A stretch of DNA of 64,000 bases from Nostoc paludosum FACHB-159 (GCF_014698835.1 NZ_JACJTU010000019.1:62001-126000), one strand, 5' to 3'; positions 28,730 to 37,925 are shown, counted from the stretch's first letter. Numbers and translations are program-made. The notes: generated by a model not told the origin, from the sequence alone.

Positions 28730-29563
28730 ATGAGGTATCGCGCTTTAATTGTCGCATTCTTGGCTTTATGCCTGGGGCTAATAACTGCTTGTAGTGATGC
28801 TCCTACTGCTAGTAGTGGTAGGGATGTACTCACTTACGAACAAATTCGAGGCACTGGCTTAGCTAACAAATGCCCTCAACTATCAGAAACAAGCCGTGGT
28901 TCTATTCCCCTTGATTCTAGCCAGTCCTATGCCATCAAAGAACTTTGCTTGGAACCAACTAGTTTCTTCGTCAAAGAAGAACCTGCTAATAAACGGCAAG
29001 AAGCAGAATTTGTTGCTGGCAAATTGTTGACTAGATACACATCCACTATCGACCAGGTACAAGGCGATCTGAAATTCAACTCAGATAATAGCCTGACTTT
29101 TGCAGAAACTGATGGTCTTGACTTCCAAGCCATTACCGTGCAACTCCCTGGTGGTGAGCGAGTACCTTTCCTCTTCACCATCAAAAACTTGGTTGCTAAA
29201 ACCCAACCCAAATTGACCAGCATTAATACCTCCACTGACTTTGAAGGTACTTTCAAAGTTCCTTCCTATCGTGGTGCCGCTTTCCTAGATCCCAAAGGTC
29301 GTGGTGTCGTTAGCGGCTATGATAACGCCGTGGCTCTACCTGCTCAAGCGGATGATGAAGAACTCACCCGCACTAACGTCAAGCGTGCAGAAATCCTCAA
29401 CGGCAAGATTTCTCTGCAAGTAGCTAAGGTAGATAACAGCAGCGGTGAAATTGCTGGTACTTTCGAGAGCGAACAACCATCTGATACTGATTTAGGTGCT
29501 GGCGAACCTAAAGAAGTTAAGATTCGCGGTATATTCTACGGTCGGGTTGAATCCAAATCATAG
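28730..29563 (+). CDS. psbO: Photosystem II manganese-stabilising protein PsbO
   Basis: 277 residues from the ATG at 28730 (MRYRALIVAFLALCLGLITA); a TTG at 28712 is less likely. The signal peptide ends in a lipobox-like ITAC-S, so the mature protein may be lipid-anchored at Cys21. The conserved start of the mature chain, LTYEQIRGTGLANKCPQLSE, and the second cysteine in YAIKELCLEP supply the invariant disulfide. VPFLFTIKNLVAKTQPKLT and FLDPKGRGVVSGYDNAVALP are family hallmarks. PsbO caps the oxygen-evolving Mn cluster on the thylakoid lumen side. The gene ends before two terminator-like hairpins. Confidence 0.98.
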   Translation: MRYRALIVAFLALCLGLITACSDAPTASSGRDVLTYEQIRGTGLANKCPQLSETSRGSIPLDSSQSYAIKELCLEPTSFFVKEEPANKRQEAEFVAGKLLTRYTSTIDQVQGDLKFNSDNSLTFAETDGLDFQAITVQLPGGERVPFLFTIKNLVAKTQPKLTSINTSTDFEGTFKVPSYRGAAFLDPKGRGVVSGYDNAVALPAQADDEELTRTNVKRAEILNGKISLQVAKVDNSSGEIAGTFESEQPSDTDLGAGEPKEVKIRGIFYGRVESKS

Positions 29564-29646
29564 CCAAATCCTTTTGAGTTACGTAACTGATTGGCATTCA
29601 GAACCACCATTCTGTCGGCATCAGCTTTCATTACAAGAGTTACCCC

Positions 29647-29671
29647 TTACCCCCTTTTATTTTGGGGGTAA
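29647..29671 (+). terminator. First hairpin after psbO
   Basis: An 8-bp GC-rich stem (29647-29654 with 29664-29671) closes a T-rich 9-nt loop about 85 bp after the psbO stop. There is no long T-run directly after it. Confidence 0.55.
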
Positions 29672-29708
29672 GTAGGTTTTTGCGAAATGGCTATAAATTA
29701 ACTACAAC

Positions 29709-29731
29709 AAGGGGCAGTTTGCCCTTTTTTT
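29709..29731 (+). terminator. Rho-independent terminator after psbO
   Basis: AAGGGGCA pairs with TGCCCTT around a GTT loop, with one bulged G, and runs straight into a T7 tract. It is a classical intrinsic terminator for the highly expressed psbO. Confidence 0.8.
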
Positions 29732-30280
29732 ATTATTTGCGTAAAAATACATACTATTTTTTAACTTTGTATTTAGGAATTTTTGAATACTAATAAATTT
29801 ATTTAATTTTATATGTAATTTTACTGGAAATTTAATTGTCACTCATCTAATCCAATTTTAACTTTCATACTTTTGTTTATACAACTTAATTTCAGCATTA
29901 ATTAATGAAATTAAGTACAATCTCGGTTTGATATTTAGTAACTAATTATATATTTTATTTCTATGTAGTTCTCAAATCCAAACTACAGATAATACCCAAA
30001 TTAATTGAAGAATAAATCAGTAGTCAGAATTCAGGAGTGCTTTTGGCTCAACTCTGTATTCCTGAATTGTTTCTCGATAAAAAACTCAATTCTGTGGATT
30101 TCGCCCACTTAAATATCGCTCAATTGCCAAGTAAACTATGGAAAACTAAAGAAAAATTTTATTATTTTTCCTAAATTTACTAGAGCATAAAACACCAGAT
30201 TTTCTTTTAAATTGTGTGCGATCGCAGCTGAATTTAAGCGCGAGTTATTAATTCTTTATTTGCTCAATAAACCCGGTGCC
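29732..30280. other. AT-rich region upstream of sigF
   Basis: About 550 bp with no credible gene. It contains a 9-bp inverted repeat (30028-30036 and 30060-30068) built on the AATTCAGGA motif that recurs at other intergenic sites here. The sigF promoter is presumably close to 30200. Confidence 0.45.
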
Positions 30281-31057
30281 ATGCCTACCACAGTCACCAA
30301 TGAACTAAAACATGAAATTTGGCAGTTGTTACGAGAATATCAGCAATCTCGCTCCGAACATGTTCGTAATCAACTGGTAAAACTCAATTTTGGACTTGTG
30401 AGAAAAGAAGCTCACTACTGGACAAATCAATGTCATGAAACCTATGATGATTTGCTCCAAGTTGGATGTTTGGGTTTAATTAGAGCTATTGAAAGATTTG
30501 AACTTTCCAAGGGACACGCCTTTAGTTCCTATGCTCTTCCCTATATTCGAGGGGAAATTCAACACTATCTGCGAGATAAAGGCGTCACCGTGCGAATTCC
30601 TCGGAGATGGTTGGCACTGCAACAGCAAGCAATAGGAGTTTCACGTTCTTGGCGTGAAACACATAATCGCCAACCAACAGATTCGGAATTAGCAGCAGCA
30701 CTGAAAATTTCTCCCACTGAATGGCAAGAAATTAAATTAGCATGGGTGAATCGCGCTCCCTTGAGTTTAGATGTGCCAATTCAGGATGGAGAAGAAGGTT
30801 CTACTTGTTTGGGAGAATTAGTTCCAGATCCTCACTACCGCAGCTTTCAGTTAGCACAAGAAGACCAACTTCGCTTACAACAAGCATTGGTTCAGCTAGA
30901 AAAGCGTACCCGCGATGTCTTGGAATGCGTGTTTTTGCAAGATTTGACCCAAAAACAAGTAGCAGAACATCTGGGCATCAGTGTAGTAACTGTTTCCCGC
31001 AGAGTTAAGAAAGGACTGGATCTGATGAAACAGCTTATGGGTGTAGCAGATGATTAA
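30281..31057 (+). CDS. sigF: RNA polymerase group 3 sigma factor SigF
   Basis: 258 residues from the ATG at 30281 (MPTTVTNELKHEIWQLLREY); an extension to 30212 is possible but not needed. Region 2 is DDLLQVGCLGLIRAIERFEL with FSSYALPYIRGEIQHYLRDK, region 3 has VRIPRRW, and region 4 is DLTQKQVAEHLGISVVTVSR. This is the SigB/SigF/SigG type without region 1.1. In Synechocystis SigF drives pilin genes and motility. The next gene encodes a lipoprotein, 165 bp downstream on the same strand. A STAS anti-anti-sigma-like protein is encoded elsewhere in the window (49873). Confidence 0.93.
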   Translation: MPTTVTNELKHEIWQLLREYQQSRSEHVRNQLVKLNFGLVRKEAHYWTNQCHETYDDLLQVGCLGLIRAIERFELSKGHAFSSYALPYIRGEIQHYLRDKGVTVRIPRRWLALQQQAIGVSRSWRETHNRQPTDSELAAALKISPTEWQEIKLAWVNRAPLSLDVPIQDGEEGSTCLGELVPDPHYRSFQLAQEDQLRLQQALVQLEKRTRDVLECVFLQDLTQKQVAEHLGISVVTVSRRVKKGLDLMKQLMGVADD

Positions 31058-31222
31058 CTGCAAACAAACTGAACCCGCAGTTATGCTGGGTTGATTGTGC
31101 GAAAAATAACCCTTGAAAATCAAAAAATTAGGTTATAACGGGAACAGACTTTGCCTTGAAGAGAAAATTCAGGCATGTTAATTTCGACTTTTCAATTCTC
31201 CAATGGCTTTTGAGAAAGACTC

Positions 31223-32089
31223 ATGGGCAGAAATTTAACAATTACAATTGCAGCTATTTTAAGTTTGGCGATCGCTGGATGTGCTTCTGAAGAAACACCA
31301 CAAGCCATAGAGCCGACACCAATTCCGAAAATAGCAAAAAAGTCGCCACCAGCGGCTCAATCCTTCAAAAATCCAGTTATACCTGCCAAACAGGTTTCAC
31401 AAGTTTCTCCTGCTAGTCTGAGCTTAATTCAATCTACTAATCCTACAGAACGGGCACGAGTAGTTTTGGTATCAAAAAATCGCACTGACCCCTTTGCCGA
31501 AATTTTTGGACAGACCGTTGCTGGAGTGCCGAAAACCACAGGAAGACCTGTTCCTGTATTGCCTAAGCTACCTACTGCATCAACTCCAGGGCGAAAACTG
31601 CCAACAGGTATCGTAGCTTCAAATCAAAAGAAAAATAACATTGCTGCTGTACCAAAAAAAGCCAATGTTACTTTGACTTCAGTTTTGCCTAGAGTTTTGC
31701 CTCAAGTTGTGCCCAACCCAACTTTAGTATCTGTGTTGCCACCAGCACCACAACCCGACTTAGCAAGGGCAGTAGTTGTCACTGGTGTAGTTCTGATTAC
31801 TAAGGAACCCCAAGCAATTATCAAGGTACCCGATGAACCCACAAGTCGCTATGTGCAGGCGGGACAGCGATTAGCCAATGGGGTGCTGATTAAGCGCATT
31901 GAAATGAATGGAGGTTCCAACCCGATTGTGATTTTGGAACAAAATGGCATCGAAGTTGCCAAAATGGTAGGGGAAGGGCCTGTCAACTCAACGCCATCAG
32001 CTTCAACGCCATCAGCGGCATCTGCTACTGGCAATTCTATTTTAGGGACAATGGCCCCCGAAAATGCAGTTAATGTGGGAGCTTCATAA
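31223..32089 (+). CDS. Lipoprotein with PilP/GspC-like C-terminal domain (tentative)
   Basis: 288 residues. The start is a lipoprotein signal, with LSLAIAGC giving a lipobox and Cys20. A Pro/Ala/Ser/Thr-rich linker runs to about residue 185. A C-terminal domain follows: VVVTGVVLITKEPQAIIKVP, then YVQAGQRLANGVLIKRIEMN and IVILEQNGIEVAKMVG. That order of short strands, with a GxxL-x-R-I turn and a strand of the type VxLxxNG, recalls the homology region of GspC and PilP, the inner-membrane-to-secretin connectors. This is inference from pattern only. The neighbour sigF is linked to pili in other cyanobacteria. The next ORF starts 3 bp after its stop. Confidence 0.65.
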   Translation: MGRNLTITIAAILSLAIAGCASEETPQAIEPTPIPKIAKKSPPAAQSFKNPVIPAKQVSQVSPASLSLIQSTNPTERARVVLVSKNRTDPFAEIFGQTVAGVPKTTGRPVPVLPKLPTASTPGRKLPTGIVASNQKKNNIAAVPKKANVTLTSVLPRVLPQVVPNPTLVSVLPPAPQPDLARAVVVTGVVLITKEPQAIIKVPDEPTSRYVQAGQRLANGVLIKRIEMNGGSNPIVILEQNGIEVAKMVGEGPVNSTPSASTPSAASATGNSILGTMAPENAVNVGAS

Positions 32090-32092
32090 AAG

Positions 32093-32344
32093 ATGGAGAC
32101 TAAGGAAAAAATTGAATTCCCTGGTTTGCCTTTAGCAGTTTATCGAGAAATCGCAGCGCATTTACGACAAGTGGAAGGGGTAGAAGTAGATTTAATTCCC
32201 CAGTCATCTCAACAGTTTGATTACAATCAAAGCCAAATTGGTGGCTTAGCACTTTCGTTGACAGCAAACTCTACTTTAGAAAGTCGGCAACGAGTTAACC
32301 AGATTTTGGCTTACTATCAAAATCGGTATATGAATCCTATTTGA
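32093..32344 (+). CDS. Small hypothetical protein coupled to the lipoprotein gene
   Basis: 83 residues, starting METKEKIEFPGLPLAVYREI 3 bp after the lipoprotein stop, so translation is probably coupled. It contains HLRQVEGVEVDLIPQSSQQF and IGGLALSLTANSTLESRQRV, an alternating helix-strand pattern of a small soluble domain. I do not recognise a family, but the tight spacing and coding character support a real gene. It ends before a terminator hairpin. Confidence 0.7.
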   Translation: METKEKIEFPGLPLAVYREIAAHLRQVEGVEVDLIPQSSQQFDYNQSQIGGLALSLTANSTLESRQRVNQILAYYQNRYMNPI

Positions 32345-32366
32345 TTTGTGAAAATAGCAAGCCTCT

Positions 32367-32397
32367 GACTCCTGACTTCTTATAGAAGTCGGGAGTC
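32367..32397 (+). terminator. Terminator hairpin after the sigF-lipoprotein group
   Basis: 14-nt arms 32367-32380 and 32384-32397 pair with one G-U around a TAT loop. A T-rich stretch follows. It closes the lipoprotein plus small-ORF unit. Confidence 0.75.
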
Positions 32398-32729
32398 TTG
32401 TTATTTGATTTAAGATTGCTATGGTGTATGGCGAGTTAAGGAGCTAACGATGGCCTATTGGCAGTTTTTTAGCTTAAGCACTCCGCTTTCTCTGGCTTTT
32501 TGGACGCATAAGAGCGATCGCAAAAAACTTGAATAACGCAGGGTCAAAAAGCAACGTTATGATTGTTAATGCATTAATCGAGCTTGAGTCTAACTTTAAT
32601 TCAATTAATCGCCTCCTAGAGCAGTCAAAAACCATTGAACTACTTTGAGCTATGGACACTTGACTGTTATTTAGGTGCTGATAGAACCACGCATCAGCCG
32701 TTGTACAAATTTCCATAAGGATAATTGAA
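32398..32729. other. glyA upstream region
   Basis: About 330 bp without a gene. I looked for a glycine or other riboswitch core and saw none. ATAAGGATAATTGAA directly before the GTG at 32730 holds the likely ribosome-binding site. Confidence 0.5.
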
Positions 32730-34013
32730 GTGACTAAGACTAATTCAGATTTTCTCACCTCCAGCGATCCGGCGATCGCGGAGTTAATCAACGACGAACT
32801 ACAGCGTCAGCAAGACCATTTGGAGTTGATTGCTAGTGAAAACTTTACTTCGCCTGCGGTATTGGCGGCTCAAGGTTCAGTACTGACAAATAAATACGCC
32901 GAGGGGCTACCTGGTAAACGCTACTATGGCGGTTGCGAGTTTATCGACAAAATCGAACAACTGGCCATCGACCGGGCTAAACAACTGTTTGGTGCTGCTC
33001 ATGCCAATGTCCAACCCCATTCTGGCGCACAGGCTAATTTTGCTGTGTTTCTGACTCTGCTGGAACCAGGGGACAAAATTATGGGGATGGATTTGTCTCA
33101 TGGCGGACATCTCACCCACGGTTCCCCTGTAAATGTCTCAGGTAAGTGGTTCCAAGTTAGCCACTACGGTGTCAGCCAACAAACAGAACAACTTGACTAT
33201 GACCAAATTCGGGAGCTGGCGCTAAGGGAGCGTCCTAAGCTGCTGATTTGTGGTTATTCTGCTTATCCTCGTATAATTGATTTTGAAAAATTCCGTAGTA
33301 TTGCTGATGAAGTTGGCGCTTACTTACTTGCGGATATTGCCCATATAGCTGGTTTAGTTGCCAGTGGTCTTCATCCCGACCCAATTCCTCATTGTCATGT
33401 GGTAACAACAACTACCCATAAAACTCTACGCGGCCCTAGAGGTGGTTTAATTTTGACAGGGGATGCAGAACTGGGTAAAAAATTAGATAAATCCGTTTTT
33501 CCTGGCAACCAGGGTGGGCCATTGGAACATGTGATTGCTGGTAAGGCAGTAGCTTTTGGAGAAGCCCTCAAGCCAGAGTTTAAAACATATTCTGCCCAAG
33601 TGATTGAAAATGCTCGTGCCTTGGCACGACAATTACAAAACCGTGGCTTAAAGTTAGTGTCTGATGGCACTGACAATCATTTAATGCTCGTGGATTTACG
33701 TTCCATTGGCATGACTGGTAAGCAAGCAGATCAGTTAGTCAGCGGTGTCAATATTACTGCTAACAAAAATACTGTTCCCTTCGATCCGCAGTCACCATTT
33801 GTGACTAGCGGTCTGAGGTTAGGTTCCCCAGCAATGACAACGCGCGGCTTAGGAGTAGTAGAATTTACCGAGATTGCAAATATTATCGCCGATCGCCTGC
33901 TTTCTCCAAATTCCGAAGAAGTCGCTCAAGATTGTAAACGAAGGGTGGCCGCATTGTGCGATCGCTTCCCCTTATACCCTCACCTGGAAATTCCTGTAGC
34001 AGCACTAGTTTAA
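32730..34013 (+). CDS. glyA: Serine hydroxymethyltransferase
   Basis: A 427-residue PLP enzyme starting at a GTG. It interconverts serine and glycine with tetrahydrofolate, feeding one-carbon metabolism and the photorespiratory glycine path. HLELIASENFTSPAVLAAQG, NKYAEGLPGKRYYGGCEFID, YLLADIAHIAGLVASG and TTTTHKTLRGPRGG (PLP-binding Lys231) are all present. Length is normal. It stands alone, followed by a GGGCATT repeat and then cinA. Confidence 0.98.
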   Translation: MTKTNSDFLTSSDPAIAELINDELQRQQDHLELIASENFTSPAVLAAQGSVLTNKYAEGLPGKRYYGGCEFIDKIEQLAIDRAKQLFGAAHANVQPHSGAQANFAVFLTLLEPGDKIMGMDLSHGGHLTHGSPVNVSGKWFQVSHYGVSQQTEQLDYDQIRELALRERPKLLICGYSAYPRIIDFEKFRSIADEVGAYLLADIAHIAGLVASGLHPDPIPHCHVVTTTTHKTLRGPRGGLILTGDAELGKKLDKSVFPGNQGGPLEHVIAGKAVAFGEALKPEFKTYSAQVIENARALARQLQNRGLKLVSDGTDNHLMLVDLRSIGMTGKQADQLVSGVNITANKNTVPFDPQSPFVTSGLRLGSPAMTTRGLGVVEFTEIANIIADRLLSPNSEEVAQDCKRRVAALCDRFPLYPHLEIPVAALV

Positions 34014-34017
34014 GGTA

Positions 34018-34150
34018 TGGGGCATTGGGCATTGGGCATTGGGCATTGGCTGTGCTTAGTTAGGAGTTATTATTCTCCCCTGTGCCCCCTGCCTCCCCTG
34101 CTCCCCCATCTCCTCATCTCCCCCACTCCCCACTTCCCTACTCCCTTCCC
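34018..34150. repeat. GGGCATT tandem heptamers with C-rich arm
   Basis: Four GGGCATT units at about 34020-34049 are followed by a pyrimidine-rich stretch (gcctcccctgctcccccatc). The arrangement is that of the other purine/pyrimidine repeats here. The N-terminal 25 codons of the longest cinA frame are translated repeat. Confidence 0.8.
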
Positions 34151-34156
34151 AATTCA

Positions 34157-35407
34157 ATGAGTGCAGAAATTATTTGTGTTGGTACAGAATTGCTACTAGG
34201 AGATATCCTCAATGGCAATGCTCAATTTTTGGCGCAACAATTAGCCCAGTTAGGTATTCCCCATTACTATCAAACCGTGGTTGGTGATAATCCAGAACGG
34301 TTGAAGCAAGTTATAGAAATTGCTATTTCCAGGGCGCAAATTCTCATTTTCACTGGTGGTCTTGGCCCCACCCCGGACGATCTCACTTGTGAAACCATTG
34401 CCGATTTTTTTCAAGCCCCCTTGGTAGAACACCCAGAAATCATCGAAGACATAACCCAGAAATTTGCCCAACGGGGTCGGGTGATGTCACCAAGTAACCG
34501 CAAGCAGGCTTTAATTCCCCAAGGTGCGGAAATTCTACCCAACCCCACTGGAACTGCACCCGGTATCATTTGGCAACCCCGTCCGGAAATCACGATTTTT
34601 ACCTTTCCTGGCGTTCCGAGCGAAATGCACCCAATGTGGAAAGAAACAGCCGTTCCTTTTCTCAAAAGTCAAGGTTGGGGTAAGGAAATTATTTACAGCC
34701 GCAGTTTAAAGTTTTGGGGTATTGGCGAATCTGCTTTGGCGGAAAAGGTTGCTTCTTATTTAAAATTGCCAAACCCCACCGTAGCCCCTTATGCAGGCAA
34801 AGGGGAAGTCAGGTTGCGAGTTTCTGCAAAAGCAAATTCAGAAACAGCAGCAGAAGCTTTGATTGCACCTGTTGAAAAACAAATTAAAGAAATCGCTGGG
34901 CTGGATTTTTACGGTATCAATGATGATACCCCTGCTTCCGTTGTCGGTGAGTTGTTGCGTGCGTCGCGAGAAACGCTTTCGGTGGCAGAATCTTGCACTG
35001 GTGGTGGACTAGGGCAAATGTTAACAGAGATTTCTGGAAGTTCTGATTACTTTTGGGGTGGAGTCATTTCTTATGACAATTCAGTGAAGGTTAGGCTGCT
35101 TGGAGTTAACCAGGAAGATTTAGATAAATTTGGTGCGGTAAGTGCTACTGTTGCAGAACAAATGGCAATTGGAGTCAAAACCCGGCTTTCTACAACTTGG
35201 GGGTTGAGTATCACTGGTATTGCTGGGCCTACTGGGGGGACAGATACTAAACCAGTGGGTTTGGTTTATGTCGGTTTAGCTGGGCCAAAGGATGAAGTGG
35301 CAAGTTTTGAATATCATTTCGGTGCTGCACGAGGACGTTCTTTAATTCGCCATGTGAGTGCAAATGCAGCATTGGATAATTTGCGCCGGAGGTTATTGAC
35401 GAGGTAG
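34157..35407 (+). CDS. cinA: CinA-family protein (competence/damage-inducible, NMN deamidase)
   Basis: 416 residues from the ATG at 34157 (MSAEIICVGTELLLGDILNG); upstream codons lie in repeat DNA. The N-terminal molybdopterin-binding-like domain has FTGGLGPTPDDLTCETIADF, and the C-terminal CinA domain has VAESCTGGGLGQMLTEISGS, YFWGGVISYDNSVK and GIAGPTGGTDTKPVG. The C-terminal domain deamidates nicotinamide mononucleotide (pyridine nucleotide recycling) and the N-terminal one is an ADP-ribose pyrophosphatase in some species. It follows glyA without an obvious link. Confidence 0.95.
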   Translation: MSAEIICVGTELLLGDILNGNAQFLAQQLAQLGIPHYYQTVVGDNPERLKQVIEIAISRAQILIFTGGLGPTPDDLTCETIADFFQAPLVEHPEIIEDITQKFAQRGRVMSPSNRKQALIPQGAEILPNPTGTAPGIIWQPRPEITIFTFPGVPSEMHPMWKETAVPFLKSQGWGKEIIYSRSLKFWGIGESALAEKVASYLKLPNPTVAPYAGKGEVRLRVSAKANSETAAEALIAPVEKQIKEIAGLDFYGINDDTPASVVGELLRASRETLSVAESCTGGGLGQMLTEISGSSDYFWGGVISYDNSVKVRLLGVNQEDLDKFGAVSATVAEQMAIGVKTRLSTTWGLSITGIAGPTGGTDTKPVGLVYVGLAGPKDEVASFEYHFGAARGRSLIRHVSANAALDNLRRRLLTR

Positions 35408-35518
35408 TAGATAATTTCTATTCATCATTTCTTTGCCTTCATTGTTGGGTGTAACTTGCGGCTCCAGGTTGCTACTTCGGCAAAGCCTAAACGATGCAAA
35501 ATAGTTTAATCATATAAT

Positions 35519-36133
35519 ATGAGCAAAATTCCCATTCTCCAACCAAATCAGTCATATACTTTCAGAAGCTATTTTGAGATGTCATTCGAGCCAGAAGACA
35601 TACTGGCTGAATTTGGTTATTCTTTAAAACGTTCTTCACTGAATCTACAAAAGTCCAACATTGAATTAGATAGACTTACAAATCTCAAATCTAGAATTGA
35701 GGAGAGTTTGCCATATATTAGTTTGACTAGTGAAGCAGCCCGCAGGGAGTTACTAATCGCACCAATTTTACTTGATGTTATTCACTACACCCGCGCTCAA
35801 CTTAGAATTGAATATCCTTTAATTGTTACAGAACAATTAAAGGGTTCCCTGGACTATTATTTGCACGCAGAGCGTAAACTCTTAGTTGTAGAAGCCAAAA
35901 ATGCTGATTTGGCGAGAGGTTTTACTCAGCTTGCTGTAGAATTGATTGCTATTGATGCGTGGACTGACTCTCAAGAGGCAAATTTACAGGGCGCTGTTTC
36001 TACAGGGGATATTTGGCAATTTGGGTTATTGAATCGAGAAGATAAACAAATAACTCAAGACCTAAATTTATATCGTGTCCCTGCTGATATAGAAGAGTTG
36101 CTGCGTATTTTAGTGGCGATACTAGGTTGCTGA
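35519..36133 (+). CDS. Hypothetical protein with restriction-endonuclease-like core
   Basis: 204 residues starting MSKIPILQPNQSYTFRSYFE. The C-terminal half contains RRELLIAPILLDVIHYTRAQ, DYYLHAERKLLVVEAKNADL and GFTQLAVELIAIDAW. The pattern acidic residue then (I/V)EAK, after a hydrophobic strand, is that of PD-(D/E)XK nucleases. It is soluble and has no target-recognition domain. Role unknown. A HicB-like gene starts 20 bp after its stop, so the two are probably co-transcribed. Confidence 0.7.
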   Translation: MSKIPILQPNQSYTFRSYFEMSFEPEDILAEFGYSLKRSSLNLQKSNIELDRLTNLKSRIEESLPYISLTSEAARRELLIAPILLDVIHYTRAQLRIEYPLIVTEQLKGSLDYYLHAERKLLVVEAKNADLARGFTQLAVELIAIDAWTDSQEANLQGAVSTGDIWQFGLLNREDKQITQDLNLYRVPADIEELLRILVAILGC

Positions 36134-36153
36134 GAAGATGGCAACTTTGAAGG

Positions 36154-36390
36154 ATGAAGAATGAAAAACTATCAAACTATCATATCAATATTTCCTACAG
36201 TGAAAAAGAGCAGGGTTATATTGCTGATATTCCTGATTTGAAATACTGTTCAGTATTTGATTTAACAGAAGAAGAAGCAATTAGTGAAATTTTGCAAGCA
36301 AAAGCAGCATGGTTAGATGCAGCTAAAATCGAAGGTAAACCAATTGTTGAACCGAGATATCGTCCTGCAATTTACCAGATAGTTTTATGA
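36154..36390 (+). CDS. HicB-like antitoxin domain protein (no HicA seen)
   Basis: 78 residues. YHINISYSEKEQGYIADIPD followed by LTEEEAISEILQAKAAWLDA is the HicB half-RNase-H-like fold. Typical HicB partners HicA, a small dsRNA-binding RNase, usually encoded directly upstream; none is seen here. The upstream neighbour, 20 bp away, is the nuclease-like protein. The C-terminal DNA-binding ribbon-helix-helix of full HicB is lacking, as in many short cyanobacterial versions. Confidence 0.8.
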   Translation: MKNEKLSNYHINISYSEKEQGYIADIPDLKYCSVFDLTEEEAISEILQAKAAWLDAAKIEGKPIVEPRYRPAIYQIVL

Positions 36391-36424
36391 TTAGTGTATG
36401 TGGTGCGATCGCACTTTTTAATGA

Positions 36425-36574
36425 AGTTGCGATCGCATCGCCTTTGGTAATAAATTTCAACAGCAATATTTAGCTTATTTGATTCGAGCTAAATCAGGTT
36501 TTAGCTTTATCATACTTAGTAGTGGTGAGAATCTTACCGATAACTTAGTTAAATTATTCCCAATCACTAGGTAA
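36425..36574 (+). pseudogene. Possible C-terminal gene remnant
   Basis: A 48-codon open stretch between a TGA and a TAA reads FGNKFQQQYLAYLIRAKSGF, then SFIILSSGENLTDNLVKLFP. Its composition is that of a real protein end, but there is no start codon and it follows two HIP1 sites. It could be the tail of a decayed gene. Not confirmed. Confidence 0.3.
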
Positions 36575-36715
36575 AAAGTAATATCTGATACATTTGTGTT
36601 CTAATCATCAGCCATCCTACGCTTACCTATCAGCACAATCAATCATGGGATCGCTTGCTCTATTGTTCACAATTTGTTACAAAAGTACAAAGAACTTCTA
36701 GAGACTAAAAACCAC

Positions 36716-37510
36716 ATGTTCGGCGGACTTACTGGTCTACAAAATCCTAAGGGCACAGATTGGGGAGAGCAGATGCTCAACACGGTCGCTAGCCAAACGA
36801 TTCGCCACTTGTTTACCCAAAGCGAGTCAGTAGAAGTCTTTGTGCGCTGCTATCCCTCCAGCAAACTGTTGCAAGGCAGCATTGATAGCTTCAAAATGAG
36901 CGGTCGTGGCTTGGTAATCCGCAGGGATTTTGCGGTGGAGGAGATGTCATTTGAAACTGATGCGGTGGCTATTGACTTTGGCTCGGTTTTAAGCGGCAAA
37001 CTTACTCTCAAGCAACCTACTCAAGCAGTCGCTCAAGTAATTTTATCAGAAGCGGGCATCAACCAAGCCTTCAATGCCGAATTAGTGAAAAAGCGCCTGC
37101 TTAACCTATCTGTACCATCGTTGACGGCATTATCTGGCGGTGAACCAGTTTCCTTTACGGAAGTCAGGGTACAGCTATTGCCTGGAAATCAGTTGCAGCT
37201 TGAAGCCAAAGCAGATTTAAATAATGGCGAACTTGTGCCTTTAAGTATGGTCGTAACTATAGGGATTGAAAGGCGGCGGCGAGTTTCCTTTAAAGATCCG
37301 AAAATTGAGCTTGACCAAGTACCAGAAGCACAGCGGGAAATTTCCAAAACCTTGAGCGTGGCACTGGTGGAAATTTTAGATAATATGGTTGATTTGGATC
37401 GATTTGACCTTGATGGAGTAAAGATGCGACTCAACCGATTAGAAACTGAAGGTCAAAAATTAATTTTCAGTGGCTATGCTGAGATTGAGCGGATTCCACG
37501 TAACACTTAA
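36716..37510 (+). CDS. DUF2993 (LmeA-like) lipid-binding protein
   Basis: 264 residues from the ATG at 36716 (MFGGLTGLQNPKGTDWGEQM); a TTG at 36674 is less likely. The pattern SESVEVFVRCYPSSKLLQGS, GSIDSFKMSGRGLVIRRDFA and SVLSGKLTLKQPTQAVAQVI matches DUF2993, whose mycobacterial member LmeA binds phosphoinositides and helps build cell-envelope lipoglycans. No signal peptide is visible here, so a cytoplasmic or membrane-surface role is likely. It is convergent with the UDP-glucose dehydrogenase gene. Confidence 0.85.
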   Translation: MFGGLTGLQNPKGTDWGEQMLNTVASQTIRHLFTQSESVEVFVRCYPSSKLLQGSIDSFKMSGRGLVIRRDFAVEEMSFETDAVAIDFGSVLSGKLTLKQPTQAVAQVILSEAGINQAFNAELVKKRLLNLSVPSLTALSGGEPVSFTEVRVQLLPGNQLQLEAKADLNNGELVPLSMVVTIGIERRRRVSFKDPKIELDQVPEAQREISKTLSVALVEILDNMVDLDRFDLDGVKMRLNRLETEGQKLIFSGYAEIERIPRNT

Positions 37511-37577
37511 TTTCATCATTTAGATCCAAAAGTCCAAAATTCATATAGCAGAATTGAGAATTCAGAATTAAAAAAGA

Positions 37578-37594
37578 CTAGGCCGAGGGCCTAG
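37578..37594. terminator. CTAGGCC hairpin after the DUF2993 gene
   Basis: 7-bp perfect stem CTAGGCC/GGCCTAG with a GAG loop, preceded by A6. On the minus strand this gives a stem followed by a T-run; on the plus strand the following T content is low. Confidence 0.45.
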
Positions 37595-37925
37595 CTCTAA
37601 TATTAAGTTCGCTTAATTACTTATAATTCAAAATTCTCCGCATCATCTCATTTCACCAGAATCCTGATGTATGGCAGGCAACAGTCTTACAAGTCTCTTA
37701 GTGTCGGGGTTTTACCCTCGGTTTATGTCCTACCTAGCTGGCAACTACTATATATGGACATATAGACTTCGCGTAAGGAACATTGCCGTGCCCCTACCAA
37801 GGTATTTGTCTCATAATTAAAGTGAACTAGTGGCACACCCTCAGCCCACTTTGTAGTAAATGCTTTTAATCCAAAATTGATATGAGATAAAACTCAAAGT
37901 AAATCTTGTTGGATGTAAAAAATAA

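Noticed and set aside
32398..32729. Glycine riboswitch upstream of glyA
   Set aside because: No conserved aptamer core was seen, and the sequence is AT-rich without nested stems.
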